Origin: Salipiger profundus
GTDB taxonomy: Bacteria; Pseudomonadota; Alphaproteobacteria; Rhodobacterales; Rhodobacteraceae
Assembly (NCBI RefSeq): GCF_001969385.1
Contig: NZ_CP014796.1
Coordinates: 2,063,501 to 2,127,500, forward strand
Reading direction: 5' to 3'
DNA: 64,000 bases
This document shows, one piece after another, positions 1 to 8,902 of the stretch. Position numbers and translations under genes: made by a program. Position 1 is the first letter of the stretch. The number at the start of each line of letters is the position of its first letter. The notes beneath the pieces are model-generated. The model saw only the letters and a program-made list of their open reading frames with translations, was not told where the DNA came from and did no database searches.

Positions 1-90
1 GTAGGCGCCGGACTGCGAGAGCGGGGGCTCGCGCTGTTCGACCATGGAGTCGCGCACGTAGGCGACGGTTTCGGCGTGTGTATCGCTCAT
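1..90 (-). CDS. aapM: General L-amino-acid ABC transporter permease AapM (N-terminus only)
   Basis: Only the first 30 codons are in the window, beginning MSDTHAETVAYVRDSM; the gene runs off the left edge. The start codon lies 3 bp after the aapQ stop, so the gene is the next cistron of the aapJ-aapQ-aapM order usual in Rhodobacteraceae and rhizobia. AapM would be the second inner-membrane permease pairing with AapQ, with AapP (the ATPase) expected further left. The call rests on gene order and the short N-terminus, since no transmembrane segment is visible here. Confidence 0.75.
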   Translation of the reverse strand, partial: MSDTHAETVAYVRDSMVEQREPPLSQSGAY

Positions 91-93
91 CGC

Positions 94-1512
94 TCAGCGC
101 TCCTTCAGTTTGACCGACGCGTTGTAGATGTTCATCGCGCTCGAAATGAGCAGGCTCAGCACGAGGTAGAACAGGCCCAGCAGCAGCATCCCCTCGAGCT
201 CGCGGCCGGTCTGGTTGATGGTGATGCCGCCAAGCGTGGAGCGCGCGTCCATGTAGCCCACGGCGATGGCGAGCGAGCTGTTCTTGGTGAGGTTGAGATA
301 CTGCGAGATGAGCGGCGGGATGATGACCCGCAGCGCCTGCGGCAGGATCACGAGGTTCATCGTCGTGCCGGGGCGGAGACCGAGCGCATAGGCGGCCTCG
401 GTCTGGCCCTTGTTGATGGCGAGGATGCCGCCGCGCACGATCTCGGCGATGAAGGCGCCGGTATAGAGCGCCAGCGCCAGCCACAGGGCGATCAGCGAGT
501 TGCGCAGGTGCAGGCCGCCGTCGAAGTTGAAGCCGCCCAGCACCGGCTTGTCGAGCTGTGCGCCGAGCCCGATCAGCACGGCGATCAGGGGGATCAGGAT
601 CAGGCCGATCTGGTAGGGCAGGGTGGTCGGGCGCTTGCCGGTGGCCTCCTGCTTCTCGGTGGCCTTCCGGCCGATGATGCGGGCGCCGATGAAGCCCGCC
701 ACGAGCACGGCGAGGATCAGGAGCCAGTCCCAGGCCGAGCTCGACGGGATGATCTCCCCGTCACCGGCGGCGGCCGTGTCGGACGTTTCCTCCTCCGCGG
801 TGTCGTCCTGACCTGTCGACACGCCGGCGCCGCCGGTGGCGATGCGGCTGCCGCCGTAGGTGCCGGTCATGCCGGTGGTGCCACCCGTGCTTTCGGGCTC
901 TTCCGGTTCAGGGGCGACAACCTCGTTGCCGCCCAGCGAGCGGGTGAAGGTCAGGTTCGGAATGTAGACGCCCCGGTTGGTGATCGCGACGCTTTCGGAC
1001 ATCAGCATCGAAGGCCCGTCGTCACTGCGGAAGGCGCGGGGGGCGTTCGTCGCCTCGGTCATCAGCGCGAAGATCAGCACGATCCAGAGCAGCAGCGGCA
1101 CGTTGCGGAAGCCTTCGACGTAGACCGCCATCAGCCGCGACACGAGCCAGTTGTTGGACAGCCTGAGAACGCCTGCGATGACCCCGAGCACAGTGGCAAG
1201 AGCGCAGCCCAGGAAAGCCACGAGCAAAGTGTTCAGGATGCCGACAAGGGCGGCCCGCCCGTGCGTGCTCTGGCTGTCGTACTCGATCAGGCGCTGGTTG
1301 ATGTCGTATCCCGACGGCTGCGTGAGAAAGCCGAAATCGAAGTCCTTGCCGAGCGTCTGGAGGTTCTCGACCGTGTTGGTCACGAGCCACGAGAACAGCA
1401 GCATCAGCAGGATCATGGCCACCACCTGGATGGTCATGGAACGATAGCGGGTGTCGTAGATGAGCTGCGACAGCCGGAAACCCCGCTCTGGCGGGTCCGT
1501 CATGGTCGACAT
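94..1512 (-). CDS. aapQ: General L-amino-acid ABC transporter permease AapQ, with low-complexity insert
   Basis: The 472-residue inner-membrane permease belongs to the His/Glu/Gln/Arg/opine family and imports L-amino acids with AapM, AapP and AapJ. Hydrophobic segments lie near residues 27-45, 86-116, 138-151, 262-278, 299-317 and 340-355. The cytoplasmic EAA loop that contacts the ATPase reads TEAAYALGLRPG near residue 370, followed by further membrane segments. Residues about 196-258 (roughly 739-927) form a soluble stretch rich in Gly, Thr, Ser, Glu and Asp. Known AapQ proteins are nearer 400 residues, so this stretch looks like an insertion in the periplasmic loop region. The start at 1512 gives MSTMTDPPERG; an internal Met three codons on is possible. 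The gene follows aapJ and precedes aapM by 3 bp. Confidence 0.93.
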   Translation of the reverse strand: MSTMTDPPERGFRLSQLIYDTRYRSMTIQVVAMILLMLLFSWLVTNTVENLQTLGKDFDFGFLTQPSGYDINQRLIEYDSQSTHGRAALVGILNTLLVAFLGCALATVLGVIAGVLRLSNNWLVSRLMAVYVEGFRNVPLLLWIVLIFALMTEATNAPRAFRSDDGPSMLMSESVAITNRGVYIPNLTFTRSLGGNEVVAPEPEEPESTGGTTGMTGTYGGSRIATGGAGVSTGQDDTAEEETSDTAAAGDGEIIPSSSAWDWLLILAVLVAGFIGARIIGRKATEKQEATGKRPTTLPYQIGLILIPLIAVLIGLGAQLDKPVLGGFNFDGGLHLRNSLIALWLALALYTGAFIAEIVRGGILAINKGQTEAAYALGLRPGTTMNLVILPQALRVIIPPLISQYLNLTKNSSLAIAVGYMDARSTLGGITINQTGRELEGMLLLGLFYLVLSLLISSAMNIYNASVKLKER

Positions 1513-1607
1513 ATGTTTCTCCCCGGGCGGCTTCCGTTCTTCCTGGGCGACGGACCGGTTGATCCGGTCTCCTGCCCCTCTTCGGAAGCTCTGATTGGTG
1601 CTTGGTC

Positions 1608-1640
1608 GGCCCGTTTTCGGGCCCTTTGAGTTGGAAAGGG
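1608..1640 (-). promoter_or_regulatory. Two adjacent stem-loops in the aapJ-aapQ gap
   Basis: The 167-bp gap between aapJ and aapQ holds two consecutive inverted repeats: GGCCCG-TTTT-CGGGCC at 1608-1623 and CCCTTT-N7-AAAGGG at 1622-1640. Stem-loops at this position in binding-protein/permease operons commonly stabilise the upstream binding-protein mRNA or partly terminate transcription, giving more AapJ than AapQ. That role is inferred here. Confidence 0.5.
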
Positions 1641-1679
1641 CGCGAAGGTTGCCCTCCGCGCCCCGTCAGGTGGTTCAGA

Positions 1680-2699
1680 TCAGCGGAAGGGCGGGCTGTA
1701 CATCAGGCCGCCTTCGGTCCACTGCGCGTTCAGGCCGCGCGACAGGCCGATGGGGGTGTTCTCGCCGATGGTCTTCTCGAAGATCTCGCCGTAGTTGCCG
1801 TTGGCCATGATCGCCTTCTTCGCCCAGTCGGCGTCGAGGCCGATCATCGCGCCCAGCTCACCTTCGGTGCCGAGCAGGCGGTTGATCTCGGGGTTGTCGG
1901 TTGCCGACGAGGACAGTTCCTCGATGTTGGCCGAGGTCACGCCGTATTCCTCGGCGGCGACCAGCGCGTTCAGCGTCCAGCGGACGATGTCGCCCCACTC
2001 GTTGTCGCCGTGGCGGACCAGCGGGCCGAGCGGCTCCTTCGAGATGATCTCGGGGAGGATGACGTGATCGGACGGGCTCTCGAACGAGGCGCGGGTCGCG
2101 GCGAGGCCCGAGGCGTCCGTGGTGTAGACGTCGCAGGCGCCGGCAAGATACTGCTGCTGCGCTTCGGCGTTCGTCTCGATCGGGACCGGCTCGTAGTTGA
2201 TGTTGTTCACGCGGAAGAAGTCCGCGAGGTTGAGCTCGGTGGTGGTGCCGGTCTGGATGCAGACCGTGGCGCCGTCGAGTTCCTTGGCCGAGCTGACGCC
2301 CAGCTCCTTGGGAACCATGAAGCCCTGACCGTCGTAGTAGTTCACGCCGACGAACTCAAACTTGAGGTCGTTGTCGCGCGAGAAGGTCCAGGTGGTGTTG
2401 CGCGCCAGCATGTCGATCTCGCCCGAAGCCAGCGCGGTAAAGCGGGTCTGGCCGGTGGTGGGCACGAAGTCGACCGCCATGGGGTCACCCAGAACGGCAG
2501 CGGCGACCGCGCGGCAGACGGCAACGTCGAAGCCCTGCCAGACGCCGTTTGCGTCGGGGGCCGAGAAGCCGGTCAGGCCGGTGGACACGCCACAGTTCAG
2601 CGTGCCGCGCGCCTTGACGTCGTCGAGCGTCGCAGCCGAGGCAGCCCCTGCTGCCAGGCCGGCAACCGTGAGCGCGCCAAGGATTACGGTTTTCTTCAT
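1680..2699 (-). CDS. aapJ: General L-amino-acid ABC transporter periplasmic binding protein AapJ
   Basis: The 339-residue periplasmic solute-binding protein of family 3 captures a broad range of L-amino acids for AapQMP. A Sec signal peptide is clear (MKKTVILGALTVAGLAAGAA, cleavage near ASA-ATLDD). The mature N-terminus reads RGTLNCGVSTGLTGFSA, then GFDVAVCRAVAAAVLGD, the family 3 signature. The length matches AapJ of rhizobia. It is the first gene of the operon. The 207-bp upstream gap carries a TTGACC box on the minus strand at 2828-2833 but no convincing -10 element. Two stem-loops separate it from aapQ. Confidence 0.95.
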   Translation of the reverse strand: MKKTVILGALTVAGLAAGAASAATLDDVKARGTLNCGVSTGLTGFSAPDANGVWQGFDVAVCRAVAAAVLGDPMAVDFVPTTGQTRFTALASGEIDMLARNTTWTFSRDNDLKFEFVGVNYYDGQGFMVPKELGVSSAKELDGATVCIQTGTTTELNLADFFRVNNINYEPVPIETNAEAQQQYLAGACDVYTTDASGLAATRASFESPSDHVILPEIISKEPLGPLVRHGDNEWGDIVRWTLNALVAAEEYGVTSANIEELSSSATDNPEINRLLGTEGELGAMIGLDADWAKKAIMANGNYGEIFEKTIGENTPIGLSRGLNAQWTEGGLMYSPPFR

Positions 2700-2906
2700 G
2701 TTAACCTCTTCCTGTTGTCCGGCCCCTGATGGGCCGGTTCCATGGCCCCCGAGGGACCGTGCTAACCGGGGACGGATGTTCCTCCCCCCCTTTAGTGATG
2801 GCGAGTTTGTTCGGATTCCTCTTTGCAGGTCAAGCCGCTCTGCCTCAAAAAAGGACTATGGCCGCCGCGAAAACGGGCAGTCGTCGCGGCAACGCAAGGG
2901 GATTCA

Positions 2907-3617
2907 TCACGCCTTGCAGAGCGTATAGAACCGATGCGCATGATGAAAGGCTGCCTGCTTGCGCGCGGCCATCTCGGCGGCCTCTTCGTCGACGCCCCAC
3001 TGTTCTTCCTGCCAACTCTCGTCGAGCCGCGAAAGCGCCCACAAGTGCTGGGGATCTTGGGCCGGGTCGGTTGCCGCCAGCCCGAGCACCAGAGAGCCCG
3101 TGAGCGACACGAGATCGTGAAACGCGGCAAGCTCGAACGCGTCCATTTCGTGCACCCGCGCGGCGAGCCGGTCGAGCGCCGCGCCGTCCTGTGGTGCGTG
3201 CATGATCCCGGCGCGCGGCGCGAGGCGGGCGCCATGCGTGGCCTCGGCCCAGTCGAGCATCGGGTCCCACTGTTCGGCCTGCCGCTCGACCAGCGCCTCG
3301 GGCCCGTCGGCGCGGTAGCACAGCAGGTCGCTGTCACCGTATTCCGCGAGCATCTGCGCCACCTCGGCCCGTTGTGGCGCGACCTTCTCGATGGCGCTGT
3401 TGGCGGTGCGGGTGAAGGGCATCGTGTTGGGGTCGATCTTCTCGTCCTGCGCCTGCCATTCGGCGGCGATGGCCTCGGCCAGCGGGCGGGTGGGGACGAC
3501 GAGCGGGGACTTGCCCGGCGTCATCACCCGGCGCCCGTCCAGCGCGATGCCGTGGCCGCCCTTGACCTCGGTGGCGGTGGCCTGCTCGTAGAACCTGCGT
3601 GGGGCCCATTCGCTCAT
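2907..3617 (-). CDS. ATP12-family F1-ATPase assembly chaperone
   Basis: This 236-residue protein matches the ATP12 family, which in mitochondria and alphaproteobacteria chaperones the F1 alpha subunit during ATP synthase assembly. The N-terminal RRFYEQA, the middle DPNTMPFTRTANSAIEKV and YGDSDLLCYRA, and WDPMLDWAEATHGA are the characteristic blocks. There is no signal peptide, so it is cytoplasmic. Its start overlaps the HAD phosphatase stop by 4 bp, making it the last gene of a crcB-rluC-HAD-ATP12 string in which every junction is an ATGA overlap, so translational coupling is likely. Confidence 0.92.
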   Translation of the reverse strand: MSEWAPRRFYEQATATEVKGGHGIALDGRRVMTPGKSPLVVPTRPLAEAIAAEWQAQDEKIDPNTMPFTRTANSAIEKVAPQRAEVAQMLAEYGDSDLLCYRADGPEALVERQAEQWDPMLDWAEATHGARLAPRAGIMHAPQDGAALDRLAARVHEMDAFELAAFHDLVSLTGSLVLGLAATDPAQDPQHLWALSRLDESWQEEQWGVDEEAAEMAARKQAAFHHAHRFYTLCKA

Positions 3618-4294
3618 GCGGTCTGCTCCCGGATCTGGTGCAGAAGGCCGGGCAGCTGGCGGATGTCGTCGATCACCAGGTGCGCGTCCTTCAGTCGTTG
3701 CGCGTCGTGATAGCCCCAGCTCACCCCGATCGCGAGCATCCCGGCGGCCCGGGCCATCTCCATGTCAAAACTCGTGTCGCCGATCATCACGGCCCGTTGC
3801 GCCGGCACACCGGTCTCGGACAGCGCCGCGTGCAGCATCGCCGGATGGGGCTTCGACGGGTGGTCGTCGGCACATTGCATCGTCACGAAGAGCGACCGCA
3901 TGTCGTGCCCGTCGACCAGCTTGTCGAGGCCTCGGCGCGACTTGCCGGTGGCGATACCGAGCAGCGTCTCGGGCACCGCGTGCAGTGCCTCGAGCACCTC
4001 GCGGACATGCGGGTAGAGCGGCGAGCTCTCCGGTGTGCCCTTCTCGGAACGCAAAGCCAGGTAGTGAGCCTTGTAGGCTTCGACCATGCCGCCGCGCATG
4101 GCCGCGTCGAGGCCCGGCGAGAGCTGCGCGATGGCGCGATCGAGCGACAGGCCGACGATCGACAGGATGTCCTCGCGGGCCGGTGCCGGCCGTCCGGCAT
4201 GTGCGAAGGCCGCAGCCATGGAGGCAAGGATGTCGGCCTGGCTGTCGACGAGCGTGCCGTCGACATCGAAGACCACGAGGCTGAGGTCGGTCAT
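3614..4294 (-). CDS. HAD-IA family hydrolase, phosphoglycolate phosphatase-like
   Basis: This is a 226-residue cytoplasmic HAD phosphatase. Motif I is FDVDGTLVDSQ near residue 9 with the nucleophile Asp and general-acid Asp. Motif II is the Thr/Ser in GIATGKSRRGLDKL. Motif III is the Lys in HPSKPHPAML, and motif IV is VMIGDTSFDMEMARAAGM. The helical cap between motifs I and II is that of subclass IA, as in Gph and pyrophosphatase PpaX. The substrate cannot be fixed. The start at 4294 overlaps the rluC stop (ATGA); the longer upstream frame lies inside rluC and is not used. Confidence 0.9.
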   Translation of the reverse strand: MTDLSLVVFDVDGTLVDSQADILASMAAAFAHAGRPAPAREDILSIVGLSLDRAIAQLSPGLDAAMRGGMVEAYKAHYLALRSEKGTPESSPLYPHVREVLEALHAVPETLLGIATGKSRRGLDKLVDGHDMRSLFVTMQCADDHPSKPHPAMLHAALSETGVPAQRAVMIGDTSFDMEMARAAGMLAIGVSWGYHDAQRLKDAHLVIDDIRQLPGLLHQIREQTA

Positions 4295-5337
4295 TGCAGC
4301 GCCTCGAAGGGATCGTCGGCGGCAAGATCCTCGGTCCAGCCGAGCGTATCCCACGTGTGCTTCATGTGCTCGGGCAGGGGAGCGGTCACCGTGACCGGCT
4401 TTCGCGTCACCGGGTGCAGGAAGGTCATCGAGCGCGCGTGCAGGTGCAGCTTCTTCGAGATCACGCCGCCAAGCTGGGCGCCCCAGCCGTCGCCGAGATT
4501 CTCCTGCCCCGAGCCGCCATACTTGCCGTCGCCGATGATCGGATGGCCGATCTCGGCCATGTGTGCGCGCAGCTGGTGGGTGCGGCCGGTGATCGGCTCG
4601 AGCGCCACCCAGGAGGCGCGGCCCGCGACGCGGTAGAGCGTGGCATAAAGGCTGTGCGCCCGCTTCGCGCCAGGCGTCAAGTCGACCTCGCGGGGGTGAA
4701 CGCAGACCATCTTCTCGCCTTCGCCCGACTTGCCGTGCCCCGCCGCCTTGACCAGCCCGTAGCGGATCTCGCCCAGGTAGGGCGTCGGTACGCCGGCGAC
4801 GACGGCCCAGTAGATCTTGCGGGTCTGCTTGTGACGGATCGCGGTGGTGAGCCCCTGTGCCACGGCACGCGTGCGCGCCAGCAGCAGCACGCCCGAGGTG
4901 TCCTTGTCGAGCCGGTGCACGAGCCGCGGCTTCTCGTCGAGCCCGAAGGTCAGCGCCTCGGCCAGCCCGTCGACGTGTCGGGTCAGCTTGCTGCCGCCCT
5001 GCACCGGCAGGCCCGGCGGCTTGTTCAGCGCGATGATGTGGTCGTCCTTCCAGATCACCGCGTCGCGGATCATCTTCGCGTCGGCGTCGCTCACCTTGGG
5101 CTTCGGCGGGGCCTTGGGGGCTTCCTCGGGCTCGGGCAGGGGCGGAACGCGCACTTCCTGGCCGGGCTCGAGCCGGGTCGCCGCCTTCACGCGCCCGCCG
5201 TCGACGCGCAGCTCGCCCTTGCGGCACATCTTCTCGATGCGCCCCTGCTGGAGATGCGGGAACTGGCGCTTGAGCCAGCGGTCGAGCCGCTGGTCGCCGT
5301 CATCCGGGCCGACGGTGATGGTCTGAACGCGGCTCAT
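4291..5337 (-). CDS. rluC: RluC/RluD-family rRNA pseudouridine synthase
   Basis: A 348-residue RluA-family pseudouridine synthase converts specific 23S rRNA uridines to pseudouridine. An N-terminal S4 RNA-binding domain (about residues 13-75, RLDRWLKRQFPHL...GRIEKMCRKGELRVDG) precedes the catalytic domain. The signature PRLVHRLDKDTSGVLLLART carries the catalytic Asp in HRLDKDTSG. Further family blocks are EPITGRTHQLRAHMAEIGHPIIGD and LHLHARSM. The start MSRVQTI at 5337 overlaps the crcB stop by 4 bp; a longer in-frame extension runs inside crcB and is rejected. RluC is the best match by domain order, but the target uridines are inferred. Confidence 0.9.
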   Translation of the reverse strand: MSRVQTITVGPDDGDQRLDRWLKRQFPHLQQGRIEKMCRKGELRVDGGRVKAATRLEPGQEVRVPPLPEPEEAPKAPPKPKVSDADAKMIRDAVIWKDDHIIALNKPPGLPVQGGSKLTRHVDGLAEALTFGLDEKPRLVHRLDKDTSGVLLLARTRAVAQGLTTAIRHKQTRKIYWAVVAGVPTPYLGEIRYGLVKAAGHGKSGEGEKMVCVHPREVDLTPGAKRAHSLYATLYRVAGRASWVALEPITGRTHQLRAHMAEIGHPIIGDGKYGGSGQENLGDGWGAQLGGVISKKLHLHARSMTFLHPVTRKPVTVTAPLPEHMKHTWDTLGWTEDLAADDPFEALQ

Positions 5338-5711
5338 GCGAAGACGCTCCGTGTGAGGGCCAGCCCGGCAAACAGCGCCGCCACCGACACCAGCACCGAC
5401 ACGGCGACGTAGCCGAAGGCGAGCGCAAGGTCGCCGCGCTCGTAAAGCGTCGCGACGTCGAGCGAGAAGCTCGAGAAGGTGGTGAAGCCGCCGAGGAACC
5501 CGATGGTGAGGAAAGGCGCGAGGCGGGTGGCCGAGAAGTTGGCCATAACCACGACGAGCACGCCCATGAGAAACGATCCGAGAATGTTCACCGTCAGCGT
5601 GCCCCACGGGAAGGACCGGCCCATCAGCGAGGTCATCGCCACGCCGGTGAGATAGCGCCCGGAGGCCCCGAGTGCGCCGCCTAGGGCGACCTGGAGAACG
5701 GTGAGGATCAT
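5334..5711 (-). CDS. crcB: Fluoride channel CrcB (Fluc)
   Basis: This 125-residue, four-helix inner-membrane protein belongs to the Fluc family, dual-topology dimeric channels that export fluoride. Family features are GGALGASGRY near the N-terminus, the pore Asn in TVNILGSFLMG, and the phenylalanine-box region GFLGGFTTFSSFSLD. The length is normal for a single-gene CrcB. It starts the leftward crcB-rluC-HAD-ATP12 operon. No crcB fluoride riboswitch was recognised in the 151 bp upstream, though a covariance search would be needed to exclude one. Confidence 0.95.
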   Translation of the reverse strand: MILTVLQVALGGALGASGRYLTGVAMTSLMGRSFPWGTLTVNILGSFLMGVLVVVMANFSATRLAPFLTIGFLGGFTTFSSFSLDVATLYERGDLALAFGYVAVSVLVSVAALFAGLALTRSVFA

Positions 5712-5862
5712 GCGTGCGATCTGTCGGCTGCGGGGGCTGTTGTCAAGCGTGACGGGTCAACGTGAAAGAGCCGGGCGCAGCCCCTGCGGGCCGACCCGGC
5801 GCATCTTGCGGCTCCGCGCCTGGGGCGGAAGCGGGCGGCAGAGGCCCGCCCGTGTAGGAACC

Positions 5863-6108
5863 TTACTCGGCCCCTTTCTCGAGCGCGTCGAGCCGCGCCT
5901 TGAGCGCCTCGTTCTCCTCGCGGGCCTTCTGGGCCATGGCGCGGACGGCGTCGAACTCTTCGCGGGTCACGAAGTCGCGATCCGCAAGCCAGCGGTCGAT
6001 CATCGACTTCATCGCGGTCTCGGCCTCGTCCCGTGCGCCCTGGGCCACGCCCATCGCGTTGGTCATCAACTGCGAGATGTCGTCGAATACCTTGTTGCGC
6101 GTCTGCAT
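5863..6108 (-). CDS. ubiK: UbiK-family ubiquinone biosynthesis accessory factor (BMFP domain)
   Basis: This 81-residue protein has an amphipathic N-terminal half (NKVFDDISQLMTNAMGVAQGARDEAE) and a C-terminal coiled coil (REEFDAVRAMAQKAREENEALKARLDALE), the BMFP/UbiK architecture. UbiK homologues bind lipid and the UbiJ SCP2 protein in the aerobic ubiquinone-synthesis complex; that role is inferred from family membership. The gene stands alone, divergent from lgt across a 96-bp gap that must contain both promoters. Confidence 0.9.
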   Translation of the reverse strand: MQTRNKVFDDISQLMTNAMGVAQGARDEAETAMKSMIDRWLADRDFVTREEFDAVRAMAQKAREENEALKARLDALEKGAE

Positions 6109-6204
6109 GTGCGACTCCTGATAGCGTGTTGCTCTCTATATGGGCCGGGAGGGCGCGAGCCTCAAGGTTGACTTCCGCTCGAATCCCAAGCCACTGATGC
6201 GCGC

Positions 6205-7092
6205 ATGATAGCCGCGATCCCCTTTCCTCCGCTCTCGCCCGAGCTGTTCTCGATTTCCATCGGCAGTTTCGAGTTCGCCCTGCGCTGGTATGCGCTGGCC
6301 TATATCGTCGGCATCCTGCTGGGCTGGCAGCTTGCCACGGCGGCGGTGCGCCGCGCCCGGCTCTGGCTGGACGAGCAACCGCCGATGACCCCCGAGCAGG
6401 TCGAGCAGCTGATGACCTGGGTGATCCTCGGCATCATCCTTGGCGGACGGCTGGGCTTCGTGCTGTTCTACCAGCCGGTCTACTACCTCGCGAACCCGGC
6501 CGAGATCCCGATGATCTGGCACGGAGGCATGTCGTTCCACGGCGGTCTGCTGGGGGTGATCGTCGCCGTGCTGGCGTTTTGCGTGAAGAACCGCATTCCG
6601 CTGATGCCCGCGGGCGACATGATCGCCCTCGCGGTGCCGCCGGGCCTGCTGCTCGGGCGGCTCGCGAATTTCGTCAACGCCGAGCTCTGGGGGCGGCCCA
6701 CCGATCTGCCGTGGGGCGTGATCTTCCCCGGCGAGGCCGCGCAGGCCTGCGGGCAGGCCGCGGGCGAGCTCTGCGCCCGGCACCCCTCGCAGCTCTACGA
6801 GGCCGGGCTCGAGGGCCTTCTTTTGGGCGGCCTGCTGATCTGGCTTGCCTTCGCTCGTGGCGCGCTGAAACGGCCCGGCATGGTGGCGGGCACCTTCTTC
6901 GCGGGATATGGTCTCGCGCGCTTTCTCGTCGAGTTCGTGCGTCAGCCAGACGCGCAGTTCGTCTCGCCCGGAAACCCTCTTGGGCTGGCATGGCACGTCG
7001 GGGGCTACGGCCTGACGATGGGGCAGATGCTGTCGCTGCCGATGATCCTCATCGGGGTGGGGCTGCTGGTCTACGCGAGGCGCCGGGCGTGA
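6205..7092 (+). CDS. lgt: Prolipoprotein diacylglyceryl transferase Lgt
   Basis: A 295-residue polytopic inner-membrane enzyme transfers diacylglycerol from phosphatidylglycerol to the lipobox cysteine of prolipoproteins. The Lgt signature [17 protein letters not shown] is present near residue 113, followed by [21 protein letters not shown] and [13 protein letters not shown], which hold the conserved Arg, Asn, Glu and His residues. About seven hydrophobic segments are visible. The stop overlaps the GTG start of the next gene (GTGA), the first of two consecutive 4-bp overlaps (lgt / methyltransferase / pgeF). Confidence 0.97.
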   Translation: MIAAIPFPPLSPELFSISIGSFEFALRWYALAYIVGILLGWQLATAAVRRARLWLDEQPPMTPEQVEQLMTWVILGIILGGRLGFVLFYQPVYYLANPAEIPMIWHGGMSFHGGLLGVIVAVLAFCVKNRIPLMPAGDMIALAVPPGLLLGRLANFVNAELWGRPTDLPWGVIFPGEAAQACGQAAGELCARHPSQLYEAGLEGLLLGGLLIWLAFARGALKRPGMVAGTFFAGYGLARFLVEFVRQPDAQFVSPGNPLGLAWHVGGYGLTMGQMLSLPMILIGVGLLVYARRRA

Positions 7093-8150
7093 CCCCGCTG
7101 GCCGAGATCCTGCGCCGGCGCATCGCCGCCGAGGGGCCGATGACCGTGGCCGAATACATGGGGCTCTGTCTCATGCATCCGCAGCACGGCTATTACACCA
7201 CGCGCGATCCGCTCGGCGCGGGTGGCGACTTCACCACCGCGCCCGAGATCAGCCAGATGTTCGGCGAGATGCTCGGGCTCTGCCTCGCGCAATGCTGGCT
7301 GGAGCAGGGGCGGCCGTCGCCGTTTCTCCTGTCAGAGCTGGGGCCGGGCCGGGGCACGCTGATGGCCGACGCGCTGCGCGCCATGAGGGCGGTGCCCGGC
7401 ATGGTCGAGGCCGCCGAGGTGCATCTCGTCGAGGCCTCGCCCAGCCTGCGCACCGCACAAAACGCGATTCTCTCGGATCACGCGCCTGTCTGGCGCGACA
7501 GCATCGCCGCCCTGCCCGAGGGGCCGCTCTTCCTGCTCGCCAACGAATTCTTCGACGCGCTGCCCGTGCGCCAGTTCCTGCGGGTCGGCGACGCATGGGC
7601 CGAGCGGGTCGTGGGGCTTCAGGACGGGGCGCTGAGCTTCGGTCTGACCGAGCCCGCCGCGCAGGCCGCGCTTTCGCACCGGCTGGATGACACGGCCGAG
7701 GGCGACTTGGTCGAGACCTGTTCGCCGGCCCTTGGCATCTCCGAGGAAATCGGCCGCCGCATCGCCGCGCATGGTGGTGCTGCGCTGGTCGTGGATTACG
7801 GCAGCGCGCGCAGTCTCGGCGATACCTTCCAGGCGCTGCGCCGGCATGAAAAGGTCGATCCGCTGGCGTACCCCGGCGAGTCCGACCTGACCGCCCACGT
7901 CGATTTCGGGGCGCTCGCCGAGGCCGCCCCCTGCGCCCATAGTGCGCTGACGCCGCAGGGCGTTTTCCTCGAACGCCTCGGCATCACCGACCGCGCTCGT
8001 GCACTCGCGGCGAAGCTCTCGGGCGAAGCGCTCGACAGCCATGTCGCCGCACATCGCCGGTTGACGCACCCCGACGAAATGGGTTCGCTGTTCAAGACAC
8101 TGGGATTCTTTCCCGAAGGCGCCACCCCGCCCCCCGGATTGCAGACATGA
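7089..8150 (+). CDS. Class I SAM-dependent methyltransferase, MidA/NDUFAF7 family
   Basis: The product is 353 residues if started at the GTG at 7089, which overlaps the lgt stop by 4 bp; the next in-frame ATG at 7140 would remove conserved N-terminal sequence. Family blocks are [40 protein letters not shown], the SAM-binding [17 protein letters not shown], and [15 protein letters not shown]. Human NDUFAF7, of the same family, symmetrically dimethylates an arginine of the complex I subunit NDUFS2, so a role in complex I assembly is plausible but inferred. It is translationally coupled with lgt and pgeF. Confidence 0.9.
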   Translation: MTPLAEILRRRIAAEGPMTVAEYMGLCLMHPQHGYYTTRDPLGAGGDFTTAPEISQMFGEMLGLCLAQCWLEQGRPSPFLLSELGPGRGTLMADALRAMRAVPGMVEAAEVHLVEASPSLRTAQNAILSDHAPVWRDSIAALPEGPLFLLANEFFDALPVRQFLRVGDAWAERVVGLQDGALSFGLTEPAAQAALSHRLDDTAEGDLVETCSPALGISEEIGRRIAAHGGAALVVDYGSARSLGDTFQALRRHEKVDPLAYPGESDLTAHVDFGALAEAAPCAHSALTPQGVFLERLGITDRARALAAKLSGEALDSHVAAHRRLTHPDEMGSLFKTLGFFPEGATPPPGLQT

Positions 8151-8902
8151 CGCTCGAGATCATCACCGCGCCCAGCCTGACCCCGTTCCGGCACGGCTTC
8201 TTCACCCGCAAGGGCGGGGCGTCGTCCGGCGTCTTCGCCGGTCTCAACTGCGGGAACGGTTCGTCGGACCAGTCCGAGATCGTGGCGATCAACCGCGCCC
8301 GCGTTGCCGAGGCGATGGAGGTGCCCGTCGCGCGGCTAGTGAACGTGCAGCAGGTCCATTCCGCGCGGGTCGAGGTGGTGGACGGGCCCTTCGACGGCCC
8401 CGCACCCGAGGCCGACGGGCTGGTGACGGCCACGCCGGGCGTGGCCATCGCGGTGCTGACCGCCGACTGCCAGCCGGTGCTCTTCGCGGACGCGGAGGCC
8501 GGGGTGATCGGCGCGGCCCACGCGGGCTGGCGCGGCGCCATCGACGGTGTGCTGGAAGAGACAATCGCGGCGATGGTCCGTCTCGGCGCCGAGCGCGAGT
8601 CCATTCAGGCGGTGATCGGGCCGACGATCAGCCAACGCGCCTACGAGGTCGGCCCCGAGTTCTTCGACGACTTCATGGGCGAAGGGCCCGAGAACGCGCG
8701 GTTCTTCGCGGGCGGGGCAGGGGACCGGCTGCATTTCGACCTGCCGGGCTATACGCTGCAGAAGCTGCGCGACGAGGGGATCGAGGCGGAATGGACGCGG
8801 CATTGCACCTATTCCGACCCGGACCGGTTCTTTTCCTACCGCCGCTCCGTCCATGACAGGGAAGCGGACTACGGTCGGCTGATCTCGGCAATACGGATCT
8901 GA
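8147..8902 (+). CDS. pgeF: Peptidoglycan editing factor PgeF (YfiH / DUF152)
   Basis: A 251-residue multicopper-oxidase-like family protein, formerly annotated as polyphenol oxidase or laccase. Family members correct L-Ser misincorporated into peptidoglycan precursors, or act as purine nucleoside phosphorylases. The metal and catalytic motifs are visible: VNVQQVHSARV (His), LTADCQPVLFAD (Cys) and GAAHAGWRGAIDGV (His). FFTRKGGASSGVFAGLNCG near residue 17 is the classic N-terminal block. Its ATG overlaps the preceding stop. No clear terminator follows. Confidence 0.93.
   Translation: MTLEIITAPSLTPFRHGFFTRKGGASSGVFAGLNCGNGSSDQSEIVAINRARVAEAMEVPVARLVNVQQVHSARVEVVDGPFDGPAPEADGLVTATPGVAIAVLTADCQPVLFADAEAGVIGAAHAGWRGAIDGVLEETIAAMVRLGAERESIQAVIGPTISQRAYEVGPEFFDDFMGEGPENARFFAGGAGDRLHFDLPGYTLQKLRDEGIEAEWTRHCTYSDPDRFFSYRRSVHDREADYGRLISAIRI

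Noticed and set aside
5712-5862. Fluoride riboswitch upstream of crcB
   Set aside because: I could not recognise the conserved pseudoknot sequence by eye; a covariance search is needed before claiming it.
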